Shown here piece by piece: positions 31,205-40,721 of a DNA stretch of 64,000 nucleotides. The stretch covers positions 1,707,501-1,771,500 of the forward strand of contig NZ_CP117969.2 in the NCBI RefSeq assembly GCF_028743515.2, in the 5' to 3' direction. The notes under the pieces were generated by a model that saw nothing but the letters and a program-made list of their open reading frames with translations, was not told the DNA's origin and ran no database searches. The position numbers and the translations under genes are program-made. How positions within the stretch are numbered: position 1 is the first letter of the stretch; the number at the start of each line of letters is the position of its first letter. The stretch comes from Imtechella halotolerans (lineage in GTDB: Bacteria; Bacteroidota; Bacteroidia; Flavobacteriales; Flavobacteriaceae).

Positions 31205-32026
31205 ATGCTTTTATCTCAAGTACGTCTTGTGGTCTCTGATATGGATGGTACTTTACTCAATTCTCAAGACCAAGTAAGCCAAGAATTCTTTCAACATCTT
31301 GAACAATTACAAAAATCAGGAATCCATTTTGCCATAGCTAGTGGAAGGCAGTATCAAAGTATTGCAAAGAAATTATCCTCGTTCATTGATTCTATTACAA
31401 TTATTGCTGAAAATGGAGCACTTATCAAACAAGGAAGTACAGAACTCTATAGTAATACTATGGGAAGAGAACTGGTAAAGGTAATGATTGAACATCTGAG
31501 AAAAATTCCGAATATCCAAATTATACTTTGCGGCAAGGAGAGTGCATACATTGAAACTGATAGCAAAAACTTCACTGAATTACTAAGTGAGTTTTATACC
31601 AATTATCAAATTACCAATGACCTGTATGAAGCTATAGAAAATGATATTCTTAAAATTGCGGTATATCATAATGTAAGTTCTGAAAAACATATATTCCCAT
31701 ATGTCCAACATTTAGAAAAAGACTTGCTCATAAAAATTTCTGGTAAACATTGGATTGATTTTTCTTTACCTGACACACATAAAGGCAAAGCACTTGACCT
31801 GATACAGAAACGTATGGGAATTTCCCCAAGTCAAACAATGGTCTTTGGTGATTACTTAAATGATCTTGAAATGATGAATCAATCGTATTTCAGCTATGCC
31901 ATGGCAAACGCTCATCCTAAACTTCAAGAAGTAGCGCGTTTTAAGACCCTAGACAACAACAGTATGGGCGTAGAAAAAGTTTTGAAACAACTCCTAAGCT
32001 CCTTGGAAACTTCCCTATCAACTTAG
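31205..32026 (+). CDS. Cof-type HAD-IIB sugar-phosphate phosphatase
   Basis: This 273-residue haloacid-dehalogenase protein has motif I VSDMDGTLLN with nucleophile Asp, motif II IASGRQ, and motif IV FGDYLNDLEMM. The cap insertion between motifs II and III fits the Cof/IIB type. Such enzymes dephosphorylate sugar phosphates or flavin-type substrates, and the substrate here is unknown. It follows the AraC gene but has its own candidate promoter, so a link to fucose is not established. Its stop overlaps the stop of the convergent gene by 4 bases. Confidence 0.87.
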   Translation: MLLSQVRLVVSDMDGTLLNSQDQVSQEFFQHLEQLQKSGIHFAIASGRQYQSIAKKLSSFIDSITIIAENGALIKQGSTELYSNTMGRELVKVMIEHLRKIPNIQIILCGKESAYIETDSKNFTELLSEFYTNYQITNDLYEAIENDILKIAVYHNVSSEKHIFPYVQHLEKDLLIKISGKHWIDFSLPDTHKGKALDLIQKRMGISPSQTMVFGDYLNDLEMMNQSYFSYAMANAHPKLQEVARFKTLDNNSMGVEKVLKQLLSSLETSLST

Positions 32027-33324
32027 GTCTTTTGTTTCTTTTTTCTAGCTGCTGGGAAAAGTACATTATTTAGAATTAGACGATATCCTGGGGAAGATGG
32101 ATGAAGTTCTAATTCTGTTTTAGGATCACCAACTCTATGTTGATAATCCTCAGGGTCATGTCCTCCATAAAATGTAAAGAAACCCTGACCCTTTACTCCA
32201 TGGATATAACGTGCCTCTCCATTGACCCTATTCTCCCCCATAACTAGGACAGTTGGTCTAAGAGTTTGTGAATCATAACTAGTAGTTTGCCCCATAAACC
32301 CTTTAATAAGTGCTGTGTGGTTTTGGGTAAGCATTGTAGGAATAGGATCCCATTTAGCTGAATATTCCATCAAAGTAAAATAATCAGTTTCTTTGGGTAT
32401 TCTGCGTTTATCTGTCATGTCAATCGAAGAAAACTCATACCTAGAAGGATTACGTTCCAATGTAAAATTTATAAAGGCAAAAGTCTTATTATAATCGATT
32501 TTAGATTGATACCCAGCCTCCGAGGGGTCACCATCAAACATTGCCTCGCAAATATCAACACCTTCAGCCGCCAATGCAATATCAAAGCTATCCGTGGCAG
32601 AACACATTGCAAACATAAATCCGCCACCTACTACAAAGTCCCTTATCTTAAGAGCAACCGCTAACTTTGCCTCTGAAACTTTTGAATACCCCAGTTTTAA
32701 AGCAAGAGCCTCCGCATCTTGCTTTTCTTTAATATACCAAGGTACTGCTTTATAAGCCCCATAAAATTTTCCATACTGACCTGTAAAGTCCTCATGATGA
32801 AGATGTAACCAATCAAACTTAATTAGGGCATCATTCAGAACTTCCTCATCGTATATGGTTTCATAGGGTATTTCGGCAAACGTTAGTACCATTGTTACTG
32901 CGTCATCCCAAGGTAAATTCCCTTTAGGAGAATACACGGCAATCTTAGGCGCCTTTTCTAAAACTACCGCCTCCATATTTTGAGAAGGGCTGGAAATATC
33001 GTCTAAAATTGATTGGGCTTTTGTTATTGATATCACTTCAAAAGACACTCCCCTAATACTACACTCTTTTTTAATTTCCTCATGAAAGGGGATAAGAAAC
33101 GAACCTCCACGATAGTTGAGAAGCCATTGTATTTTCACCTCCCTTTCAAGAGTCCAATACGCAATACCGTAAGCTTTAAGGTGATTTTTCTGTGCATCGG
33201 CATCCATTGGAACAAGGATGTAGGATGCCATAGATTTAAATGAAAATAGAAGACATACTCCCAGCAACCATAGTTTTCTGCTGAGAATATGTTTCCTTAT
33301 TTTAAAACGGAACGTCGTTATCAT
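32023..33324 (-). CDS. Conserved exported flavobacterial protein of unknown function
   Basis: I recognise this 433-residue protein as a common Flavobacteriaceae family often labelled asparagine synthetase B. No glutamine amidotransferase or ATP-pyrophosphatase motif can be seen, so that name looks wrong. An N-terminal signal (hydrophobic KLWLLGVCLLFSF, cleavage near SMAS) predicts export. Conserved-looking parts are KNHLKAYGIAYW, WLLNYRGGSFL, FDWLHLHHEDFTGQYG, GGGFMFAMCSATDSFDIALAA and FTFYGGHDPEDYQHRVGDP. The histidine-rich HLHHEDF and the GG-MFAMCSATD stretch hint at a fold related to glutamine-amidotransferase-like periplasmic proteins; this is weak. It overlaps the end of dnaB by 23 bases, so the two are probably cotranscribed. 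Confidence 0.8.
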   Translation of the reverse strand: MITTFRFKIRKHILSRKLWLLGVCLLFSFKSMASYILVPMDADAQKNHLKAYGIAYWTLEREVKIQWLLNYRGGSFLIPFHEEIKKECSIRGVSFEVISITKAQSILDDISSPSQNMEAVVLEKAPKIAVYSPKGNLPWDDAVTMVLTFAEIPYETIYDEEVLNDALIKFDWLHLHHEDFTGQYGKFYGAYKAVPWYIKEKQDAEALALKLGYSKVSEAKLAVALKIRDFVVGGGFMFAMCSATDSFDIALAAEGVDICEAMFDGDPSEAGYQSKIDYNKTFAFINFTLERNPSRYEFSSIDMTDKRRIPKETDYFTLMEYSAKWDPIPTMLTQNHTALIKGFMGQTTSYDSQTLRPTVLVMGENRVNGEARYIHGVKGQGFFTFYGGHDPEDYQHRVGDPKTELELHPSSPGYRLILNNVLFPAARKKKQKT

Positions 33325-34852
33325 TAGGATTAAAGTTATCGTTCATGCTACTTCCAAAAGCTTCATCAGCGCTTGGAAACTTTTTAGTCATAAACGGATT
33401 TTCATCTCCGGCATTCATTTTAGATTGAAACTCAAAAGGAGTATCAAAATCATCTAAGTTATCGAATTTACCTAAATGTCCTAGGAATTTTAACCTTATA
33501 TTATCAAGTCCTCCATTACGGTGCTTGGCCACAATAAACTCAGCTTGATCCTTGGTTGGAGTACGCTCCTCATCATCCCATTCATCAATCTTATAATACT
33601 CTGGTCGATAAATAAACGATACAATATCGGCATCCTGTTCAATTGCTCCTGATTCACGTAGGTCAGACAACAAAGGTCTTTTAGTACCTCCACGCGTTTC
33701 AACTGCTCTTGAAAGCTGTGAAAGGGCTATTACCGGAACATCCAATTCTTTAGCCAATGCCTTTAAATTACGCGAAATTGTTGAAATCTCCTGTTCACGA
33801 TTTCCGGTTCCCTTTGAACTTCCTCCGGCAGTCATTAGCTGTAAATAATCAATGATAATTAACCTAATGCCATACTGGGAGGCCAAACGCCTTGCCTTCG
33901 CACGAAGGTCAAAAATAGAGAGAGAAGGTGTATCATCAATGTATAAAGGGGCTTTTTCAAGATTTTTAACCTTTACATTTAATTGCTCCCATTCGTGTTT
34001 CTCTAATTTACCTGTTCGCAGTTTTTCTGATGATAGACCCGTTTCTGATGAAATAAGACGGGTAATCAATTGCACAGAAGACATCTCAAGAGAGAAGAAT
34101 GCTACTGGGGTATTTTGGTCAACTGAAATATTACGAGCCATAGACAAAGTCAATGCCGTTTTACCCATACCAGGACGGGCAGCTACGATAATCAAATCAC
34201 TTGGTTGCCAACCTGATGTAAGTTGGTCGAGTTTGGTAAACCCCGTAGGAATCCCACTCAACCCTTCCTTATTTGCTATTTCCTGAATCTTTTGTTTAGC
34301 TTTCATCACGAGCGATTGAGCAGTCTCAGATGAACGCTTCAGGTTTCCCTGGGTAACCTCATAAAGCTTAGATTCAGCATTATCCAATAAATCAAAAACA
34401 TCTGTAGATTCATCATAGGCTTCTTCTATAATTTCAGATGAAATTTTAATCAAACTACGTTGAATAAATTTTTGCTGTATAATTCTTGCATGATACTCAA
34501 TATGCGCAGATGTAGATACTTTTTGGGTCAATTGAATTAGGTAAAAATCTCCTCCAACTAATTCAAGTTTTTGATTTTTCCTTAATTGAGCCGATACGGT
34601 TAATAAGTCTATGGGCTCAGACTTTTGAAACAACTCAATAATTGATTCAAAAATAAATTTATGAGCATCTTTATAGAAAACATCAGGACTTAAAATATCA
34701 ATGACCTGATCCACACCTTTCTTATCAATCATCATTGCCCCTAAAACAACTTCCTCTAAATCAAGTGATTGAGGAGGAATCTTCCCCTTTTCTAGGCTAA
34801 TGAGGCTGCTTTTATCTATTTTAAGTCCGGCGATCGGGTTGATTTTTTCCAT
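33302..34852 (-). CDS. dnaB: Replicative DNA helicase DnaB
   Basis: This hexameric helicase unwinds DNA at the replication fork. The product has the N-terminal primase-binding domain (EEVVLGAMMID) and a RecA-like domain with Walker A ARPGMGKTA, Walker B IIIDYLQLM, and the DRESGAIEQDADIV arginine-finger region. A frame start 39 bases upstream exists; I chose MEKINPIAGL, giving 516 residues. No intein is present. The acidic/Asn-rich tail is typical of flavobacterial DnaB. Confidence 0.95.
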   Translation of the reverse strand: MEKINPIAGLKIDKSSLISLEKGKIPPQSLDLEEVVLGAMMIDKKGVDQVIDILSPDVFYKDAHKFIFESIIELFQKSEPIDLLTVSAQLRKNQKLELVGGDFYLIQLTQKVSTSAHIEYHARIIQQKFIQRSLIKISSEIIEEAYDESTDVFDLLDNAESKLYEVTQGNLKRSSETAQSLVMKAKQKIQEIANKEGLSGIPTGFTKLDQLTSGWQPSDLIIVAARPGMGKTALTLSMARNISVDQNTPVAFFSLEMSSVQLITRLISSETGLSSEKLRTGKLEKHEWEQLNVKVKNLEKAPLYIDDTPSLSIFDLRAKARRLASQYGIRLIIIDYLQLMTAGGSSKGTGNREQEISTISRNLKALAKELDVPVIALSQLSRAVETRGGTKRPLLSDLRESGAIEQDADIVSFIYRPEYYKIDEWDDEERTPTKDQAEFIVAKHRNGGLDNIRLKFLGHLGKFDNLDDFDTPFEFQSKMNAGDENPFMTKKFPSADEAFGSSMNDNFNPNDNDVPF

Positions 34853-34970
34853 AGTTACGAATGTAGAAAATTGAAATAGGATAGCCACCAAAATAAGGGG
34901 CTAGGTTCTTAACAGTTCATCAACATTTTGACTGTTAATAACTTACGGTTTCATGTTCATAAAGTTAAAA

Positions 34971-34996
34971 AAAACCGAAGCATAAACTTCGGTTTT
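34971..34996. terminator. Terminator after accA
   Basis: AAAACCGAAG pairs with CTTCGGTTTT around a six-base loop, preceded by an A run that gives a U tract on the accA transcript. It ends accA on the minus strand and isolates dnaB. Confidence 0.85.
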
Positions 34997-35022
34997 AAAC
35001 TTTATCTATATTTTCAAGCAGT

Positions 35023-35976
35023 TTATCCTTTAAATACTCCCATATTAGCATATTTATCCATACGCTCTTTTACAAGTTCTTCTGGTGATAACTTTTTTAA
35101 TTCTTCGTACGAGCTAATAATGGTTTCTCTCACGGTTTTGAAGGTGGTATCTCTATCGGAATGCGCTCCTCCTAGTGGCTCCTTAATAATTCCGTCTACT
35201 AAATGTTGCTTTTTCATATCCGCGGCTGTAAGCTTTAATGCATCAGCAGCTCTTTCTTTGAATTCCCAGCTTCTCCAAAGTATCGAAGAACATGACTCAG
35301 GTGAAATCACCGAATACCAGGTATTTTCCAACATAAATACTCTATCTCCAACACCAATTCCCAAAGCACCACCAGAGGCTCCTTCGCCGACAATAACAAC
35401 TATAATCGGAACTTTAAGACGAGTCATTTCAAGTATATTACGTGCGATGGCCTCTCCTTGTCCGCGTTCCTCTGCTTCAATTCCCGGATAAGCACCTGGA
35501 GTATCAATAAAAGCAACTACAGGGATTCCAAATTTTTCGGCTGATTTCATTAAGCGGAGTGCTTTTCTATACCCTTCAGGGTTAGCCATTCCAAAATTAC
35601 GGTATTGACGCGTTTTCGTATTATATCCCTTCTGTTGGCCTACAAACATAAAACTTTGATCTCCAATCTTTCCAAGACCACCAATCATAGCTTTGTCATC
35701 TTTTACAGTTCGATCTCCATGTAATTCCAAGAAGGTATCACCACATAAAGCTCTAACATAATCCAAAGTATAAGGTCTAGATGGATGACGTGACAATTGT
35801 ACACGTTGCCATGCAGTTAGGTTTTTATAAATATCTTTTTTAGTCTGAATAAGCTTTTTTTCTATTTGTTTACAAGTATCTGATACGTCAACATCACTTT
35901 CATTTCCGATGAGGACACACTTGTCTAATTGCTCTTCAAGTTCTTTGATAGGTAACTCAAAATCTAAATATTCCAT
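35023..35976 (-). CDS. accA: Acetyl-CoA carboxylase carboxyltransferase subunit alpha
   Basis: AccA and AccD together transfer carboxyl from biotin to acetyl-CoA, the committed step of fatty acid synthesis. The 317-residue length is standard. Diagnostic blocks are [65 protein letters not shown] and [13 protein letters not shown]. It appears monocistronic, between its own candidate promoter and a terminator; accD is not in the window. Confidence 0.97.
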   Translation of the reverse strand: MEYLDFELPIKELEEQLDKCVLIGNESDVDVSDTCKQIEKKLIQTKKDIYKNLTAWQRVQLSRHPSRPYTLDYVRALCGDTFLELHGDRTVKDDKAMIGGLGKIGDQSFMFVGQQKGYNTKTRQYRNFGMANPEGYRKALRLMKSAEKFGIPVVAFIDTPGAYPGIEAEERGQGEAIARNILEMTRLKVPIIVVIVGEGASGGALGIGVGDRVFMLENTWYSVISPESCSSILWRSWEFKERAADALKLTAADMKKQHLVDGIIKEPLGGAHSDRDTTFKTVRETIISSYEELKKLSPEELVKERMDKYANMGVFKG

Positions 35977-36005
35977 TAGTTTTAGTTGTTATTTGTCTTA
36001 GCTTG

Positions 36006-36013
36006 CAAATATA
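36006..36013 (-). promoter_or_regulatory. Candidate -7 element for accA
   Basis: TATATTTG on the minus strand, followed by CAAGC, lies 30 bases before the accA start codon. No TTG partner is seen at the expected distance. Confidence 0.45.
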
Positions 36014-36032
36014 AAACTTTAATGCTTTCTGC

Positions 36033-36929
36033 TTAACTCCGCGAGCTACTTTTTATTTTTTTCAAGTTTTTAAGTATCCCATTAGCCAATACTGTTGATA
36101 AGATCAACAACGCCCCTAGGTAAAATTCAGAGCTCATTTTCTCCTGTTCTCCAAAGACAAAAAAGGCTAACAAAATTCCATAAACAGGCTCTAAATTTAT
36201 GGTCAACATAACAGTATAGGGAGTAAGAAACTTCATCACATGCACAGAAGCAATAAATGCATAGCCAGTACAAACAGAGGCTAGTATTAACATATAGATC
36301 CAATCGCTACTGGACAATTGAAAAAAAGCAACATCAAATCCACCAGTCACTATAAGAAAAAGAGTTAAAAATAGGAAGCCACTTAAGAGCTCATAAAAAG
36401 AAATCACAGAAGGTCTATGAACCTGAGCAAATTTCCCATTAATCATAGAAAATAGCGCAGAAAGGAAGGCTGAAATAAGAGCTAATATAATCCCAAAGGT
36501 ATAATCTCCTTCCACCCTAAAAATAATAAACAACCCTATCATCACCAAAAGACCAAGAACAATCTCATACCAAATAATAGCCCGTTTATAATAAAACGGC
36601 TCTATAATTGCAGCAAACAAAGCTCCTGTAGACATCATGGCCAATGTAATGGACACATTAGACACCTTAATGGCCATAAAAAAAGTAAGCCAGTGTACAG
36701 CAATTACTATTCCTGCAAGCACAAAACCAATTAGGGTACGTCTTGAAACTCTCAAATCAAATTTCTTCCAGTAAATATACATCCAGACAAAACCACTAGC
36801 CAACAGCATACGATACCACACTAAAGGTAAAGCATCAATACTAATTAAAGCTCCTAAAACAGCTGTAAACCCCCAGATAAAAACAATCAAATGAAGATGA
36901 AGGTAACTCTTAAGTCTATCGTTTGGCAT
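36033..36929 (-). CDS. EamA/DMT-family membrane transporter
   Basis: This 298-residue inner-membrane protein has about ten hydrophobic segments arranged as two EamA repeats, beginning HLIVFIWGFTAVLGALISID. The family exports amino acids, nucleobases and other metabolites, and the substrate cannot be read from sequence. Its start overlaps the lptG/F gene stop by 14 bases, so it is the last gene of a tgt-lptG/F-EamA transcript. Confidence 0.87.
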   Translation of the reverse strand: MPNDRLKSYLHLHLIVFIWGFTAVLGALISIDALPLVWYRMLLASGFVWMYIYWKKFDLRVSRRTLIGFVLAGIVIAVHWLTFFMAIKVSNVSITLAMMSTGALFAAIIEPFYYKRAIIWYEIVLGLLVMIGLFIIFRVEGDYTFGIILALISAFLSALFSMINGKFAQVHRPSVISFYELLSGFLFLTLFLIVTGGFDVAFFQLSSSDWIYMLILASVCTGYAFIASVHVMKFLTPYTVMLTINLEPVYGILLAFFVFGEQEKMSSEFYLGALLILSTVLANGILKNLKKIKSSSRS

Positions 36930-37992
36930 TTTTCAATAAATAAAAGGCTAAAATTCCAAAAAGAATATTGGGAATAGATACAGCAAGCATAGGAGGAAAA
37001 CCTGATTGTTCCGCTAGTGTACCAAAAATCTTATCAAAGAAGACAAATACAAAGGCAATAAAAATTCCAAAGGCTAAATTGACCCCCATTCCTCCCCTAC
37101 GCTTCATAGAAGACACTGCTACTGCTATTACAGTTAACACAAAGGCAGTAAAAATAAGACTCCACCGTCTGTATTTAACTAACAAATATGTATTTATATT
37201 AGACGATCCTTTTCGCTTTTCCTTCTCTATAAATTCATTTAATTCAAAAAGGTTTTTTGTTTCAGCGATATAAGAAACCGGTGTTAGATCATCCAAACTG
37301 AATGAAAAAATAGTGTCATGTCGTCTCTTACTTTCTAAAACATCATCATTAACTCCAATGGTCCGTTTGACATAATTGGTCAACCTATAAGTACTATCTT
37401 CAGGTTGCCAACGAATACTTCTAGCAGAAATCTTATACTTTAATTCAGTACCTTCAAAGTGTTCTAATGAAAAATTATAACCCACCTTGTTAGTAGCGTC
37501 AAAACTACTTACAAACAAAAATTCATTGTCAGATATTTGATTATACACATCTGTCACTTCTCTATCTTGTTTATTACGCCTCAGGTACTTATGTGTAAAT
37601 TCCTTGTATCCCTCACTTGCAGTTGGAACTACAAACATCCCCATAAAAAAGATGAACGCGGCTATTACCGAAGCCCCTATAAGATAGGGACGCATAAAAC
37701 GGGCAAAAGAAACTCCAGAGCTTAAAATTGCAATTATTTCTGTGTTGTTCGCTAATTTGGAAGTAAACCAGATTACAGATAAAAACAGAAATATAGGAAA
37801 CAAAAGATTGGCAAAATAAACTGTAAAATCAAGATAGTAAAAAATAATTTCACTAGTTGGTACTTTGCGCTCAATCATCTTGTCCACTTTTTCAGACAAG
37901 TCAACCATTATCCCAATAGGGACAAACAACAACAACATTACAAAGAAAGTAACGAAGTAGCGTTTTAGTATGTACCAATCAAGTATTTTCAC
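36916..37992 (-). CDS. Lipopolysaccharide export permease, LptF/LptG (YjgP/YjgQ) family
   Basis: LptF and LptG form the membrane part of the ABC transporter that extracts LPS from the inner membrane. The 358 residues follow the family plan: N-terminal membrane helices (ILDWYILKRYFVTFFVMLL), a central soluble jellyroll domain (~120-250), and three C-terminal helices. The NTEIIAILSSGVSF segment is characteristic. F and G cannot be told apart safely. It is downstream of tgt, as in many Bacteroidota. Confidence 0.92.
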   Translation of the reverse strand: MKILDWYILKRYFVTFFVMLLLFVPIGIMVDLSEKVDKMIERKVPTSEIIFYYLDFTVYFANLLFPIFLFLSVIWFTSKLANNTEIIAILSSGVSFARFMRPYLIGASVIAAFIFFMGMFVVPTASEGYKEFTHKYLRRNKQDREVTDVYNQISDNEFLFVSSFDATNKVGYNFSLEHFEGTELKYKISARSIRWQPEDSTYRLTNYVKRTIGVNDDVLESKRRHDTIFSFSLDDLTPVSYIAETKNLFELNEFIEKEKRKGSSNINTYLLVKYRRWSLIFTAFVLTVIAVAVSSMKRRGGMGVNLAFGIFIAFVFVFFDKIFGTLAEQSGFPPMLAVSIPNILFGILAFYLLKNAKR

Positions 37993-38025
37993 TTCTTTAT
38001 AACCGAGATTATTTCCAACAAAGAA

Positions 38026-39162
38026 TTACAGTCTATTATCCATTTGACGCACCATTTTTTCTTTCCATTCTCTAAAATCTCCTGCTAATATATGTTTTCT
38101 TGCCTCACGCACCAACCATAAATAAAAACCAAGATTATGAATCGTGGCAATTTGTTTTCCCAAAAATTCATTAGCCGCAAAAAGATGACGAAGATATGCC
38201 TTTGTGTAATAAGTATCCACATAGGTATGACCCATTTCATCTATAGGAGAGAAATCAGCCTCCCACTTTTTATTTTTGATGTTGATAGTTCCATGGGCGG
38301 TAAAGAGCATACCATTACGAGCATTTCGTGTCGGCATTACACAATCGAACATATCAATGCCTAATGCAATGTTTTCAAGTATATTAATAGGAGTACCTAC
38401 CCCCATTAAATAACGAGGTTTATCTTGTGGTAAAATGGCAGTTACTACTTCAGTCATAGCATACATTTCTTCAGCAGGTTCCCCGACTGAGAGACCTCCA
38501 ATGGCATTCCCTTCTGCTCCCACATTAGCTATATACTCCGCTGATTGCTGTCTTAAATCTTTGTAAGTTGAACCTTGAACTATTGGAAAAAGAGTCTGAT
38601 CATACCCATATTTTGGAGAGGTATTGTTAAAATGAGAAACACAACGATCTAACCAGCGATGAGTCATATGCATGGAGCGCTTAGCATACCGGTAATCACA
38701 AGGATAGGGTGTACATTCATCAAAAGCCATTATAATGTCAGCTCCTATGGTACGCTGAATATCCATAACATTTTCAGGAGTAAAAAAATGATAAGAGCCA
38801 TCGATATGACTTTTAAATTTAACCCCTTCTTCTTTTATTTTTCTATTAGATGAAAGAGAATAAACCTGATACCCACCACTATCGGTAAGAATATTTCTGT
38901 CCCAATTCATAAACTTATGTAATCCACCTGCTTTCTCTAGTATTTCAGTTTGGGGACGTAAATACAAGTGATACGTATTTCCTAAAATAATATCAGGATT
39001 AATATCCTCCTTCAATTCACGTTGATGCACTCCTTTTACCGATGCTACTGTTCCGACTGGCATAAAAATAGGTGTTTCAATAGCCCCATGATCTGTAGTT
39101 ACAATTCCAGCCCTGGCTTGAGAAAGAGGATCTTTCGCTTTTAATTCAAATTTCATTTGCAT
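38026..39162 (-). CDS. tgt: tRNA-guanine transglycosylase
   Basis: Tgt exchanges guanine-34 for the queuine precursor preQ1 in tRNAs with GUN anticodons. The 378 residues include DSGGYQVYSLS with the catalytic-pocket Asp, GGLSVGE, the nucleophile region LGIDMFDCVMPTRNARNG and the C-terminal IHNLGFY. The usual zinc ligands (CxCxxC before the AYLRHL helix) are missing: the segment reads DEMGHTYVDTYYTKAYLRHL, though the fourth ligand His in TIHNL is present. A start 6 bases later (MKFELK) is equally plausible. It is first in an operon with the LptF/G gene. Confidence 0.93.
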   Translation of the reverse strand: MQMKFELKAKDPLSQARAGIVTTDHGAIETPIFMPVGTVASVKGVHQRELKEDINPDIILGNTYHLYLRPQTEILEKAGGLHKFMNWDRNILTDSGGYQVYSLSSNRKIKEEGVKFKSHIDGSYHFFTPENVMDIQRTIGADIIMAFDECTPYPCDYRYAKRSMHMTHRWLDRCVSHFNNTSPKYGYDQTLFPIVQGSTYKDLRQQSAEYIANVGAEGNAIGGLSVGEPAEEMYAMTEVVTAILPQDKPRYLMGVGTPINILENIALGIDMFDCVMPTRNARNGMLFTAHGTINIKNKKWEADFSPIDEMGHTYVDTYYTKAYLRHLFAANEFLGKQIATIHNLGFYLWLVREARKHILAGDFREWKEKMVRQMDNRL

Positions 39163-39175
39163 TATATAAAGAGCG

Positions 39176-39183
39176 CAAAGATA
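39176..39183 (-). promoter_or_regulatory. Candidate -7 element for tgt
   Basis: TATCTTTG followed by CGC lies 13 bases before the tgt start codon on the minus strand. No convincing -33 TTG is seen. Confidence 0.4.
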
Positions 39184-39302
39184 GGGTGATTTTTTTACTA
39201 GCTTACACTTTTTACTATTCTATTAATATAATATAACATTTTCGCATAACACTAAATTTCACTAACTTTAAAGGTATCATTTCGATTACTAAACGTTAGA
39301 TT

Positions 39303-39686
39303 ATGTACTACTTCTCTAAAACTCTAAACACTACATTTGAAAATGCCCTTGATCTAGTTATAGAAGCATTAAAAACTGAAGGATTTGGCGTATTAACACA
39401 AATCAACATAAAAGACACACTCAAAAAAAAGATTGATGTTGATTTTAGAAAATATGTAATCTTAGGGGCTTGTAACCCTCAATTTGCCCACCAAGCTTTA
39501 GAATCAGAAGACAAAATTGGAGTATTATTACCATGCAATGTCATTCTGCAAGAACTGCCTAATGGAGAGGTAGAAGTTGCAGCAGTCGATCCTATTACAT
39601 CTATGAGTAGTGTCCAAAACGAGAAATTAGGAACAATTGCACAACAAGTACAACAAAAATTAAAGAATGTAATTAAACAATTGTAA
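39303..39686 (+). CDS. DUF302 domain protein
   Basis: This 127-residue protein matches the DUF302 fold: an FENALDLVIEALKTEGFGVLTQIN opening, CNPQFAHQALESEDKIGVLLPCNV in the middle, and VAAVDP near the end. The family is widespread and uncharacterised, with a small alpha/beta barrel proposed to bind a metabolite. It has no signal peptide and stands alone between tgt and the transketolase genes, so context adds nothing. Confidence 0.85.
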   Translation: MYYFSKTLNTTFENALDLVIEALKTEGFGVLTQINIKDTLKKKIDVDFRKYVILGACNPQFAHQALESEDKIGVLLPCNVILQELPNGEVEVAAVDPITSMSSVQNEKLGTIAQQVQQKLKNVIKQL

Positions 39687-39788
39687 CACTCACCTACTTT
39701 TGTCCTCTGCTAGGTAAATAAGAATATTTGCTGGTTTTCATTTAGATCATTATTCACATTTTTTTTGAATAACTTCTCTGCTTTTACT

Positions 39789-39819
39789 TTGGTGAAAGCA
39801 AGGAGAAAGATTACTTTTG
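39789..39819 (+). promoter_or_regulatory. Promoter of the transketolase genes
   Basis: TTG, 20 bases, then TACTTTTG, a full match to the Bacteroidota pattern. The following bases are CCGATAATT, unlike the CACCCGC of the stable-RNA promoters. The coding start is 26 bases further on. Confidence 0.75.
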
Positions 39820-39845
39820 CCGATAATTAATTTTAACTATTACAA

Positions 39846-40691
39846 ATGCCTACTACACAACAACTCAACGATTTAGTGATTCAGGTACGCAGAGACATTT
39901 TGCGCATGGTTCACAAAGTGAATTCAGGCCACCCAGGAGGTTCATTAGGATGTACCGAATTTTTGGTTTGCCTTTACAATGAACTTATGGACCTGAATGA
40001 AGGGTTTGAAATGGACGGAATAAATGAGGATCTTTTTTTTCTTTCTAACGGCCACATTTCCCCTGTATTCTATAGCGTTCTTGCCCGAAGAGGGTATTTC
40101 CCAGTGGAAGAACTAAACACTTTCCGCCTTATCAATTCACGCCTACAAGGACACCCTACCACTCACGAAGGTCTACCAGGGATACGAATTGCTTCTGGAT
40201 CTTTAGGACAAGGGATGTCTGTCGCAATTGGCGCTGCACTAGCTAAAAAGCTAAACCAAGACACTTCTATTGTTTACAGCTTACATGGTGATGGTGAATT
40301 ACAAGAAGGCCAAATATGGGAAGCTGCCATGTTTGCGTCTGCCAAAAATGTGGACAACTATATTGCAACAATCGACCTTAACGGGAAACAGATTGATGGT
40401 AGTACTGACGATGTTTTAAATATGGGCGACTTGAATGCAAAATTCAAGGCATTTGGTTGGGATGTACTAGAAATTAAAGAAGGTAATAATGTAGAAGCCA
40501 TTCTTAGTGGAATGAAAGAAGCTAAAAATCGTACAGGAAAAGGAAAACCTGTATGTGTGTTACTTCATACCGAAATGGGTAACGGTGTAGATTTTATGAT
40601 GCATACCCATGCATGGCACGGAAAGGCACCAAATGATGCTCAATTAGAATCAGCTTTATCACAAAACCCTGAAACTTTGGGAGATTATTAA
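39846..40691 (+). CDS. Transketolase, N-terminal (ThDP-binding) subunit
   Basis: This 281-residue polypeptide corresponds to the first domain of transketolase: NSGHPGGSLGCTE near the start, HGDGELQEGQIWEA (diphosphate/Mg binding) and DLNGKQIDGST. Transketolase exchanges two-carbon units in the pentose phosphate pathway. The remaining domains are on the next gene, 30 bases downstream, so this is the split two-subunit form. Its cofactor is the product of the thiamine operon. Confidence 0.94.
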   Translation: MPTTQQLNDLVIQVRRDILRMVHKVNSGHPGGSLGCTEFLVCLYNELMDLNEGFEMDGINEDLFFLSNGHISPVFYSVLARRGYFPVEELNTFRLINSRLQGHPTTHEGLPGIRIASGSLGQGMSVAIGAALAKKLNQDTSIVYSLHGDGELQEGQIWEAAMFASAKNVDNYIATIDLNGKQIDGSTDDVLNMGDLNAKFKAFGWDVLEIKEGNNVEAILSGMKEAKNRTGKGKPVCVLLHTEMGNGVDFMMHTHAWHGKAPNDAQLESALSQNPETLGDY

Positions 40692-40721
40692 TTCATTTTT
40701 AATTAAAAACAGAACACCATA

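Noticed and set aside
32023-33324. Annotation as asparagine synthetase B
   Set aside because: No glutaminase cysteine start or ATP-binding motif; the protein is predicted to be exported.
34928-35491. 187-codon frame on the plus strand opposite accA
   Set aside because: It is antisense to a well-conserved gene, crosses its terminator, and has no recognisable domain.
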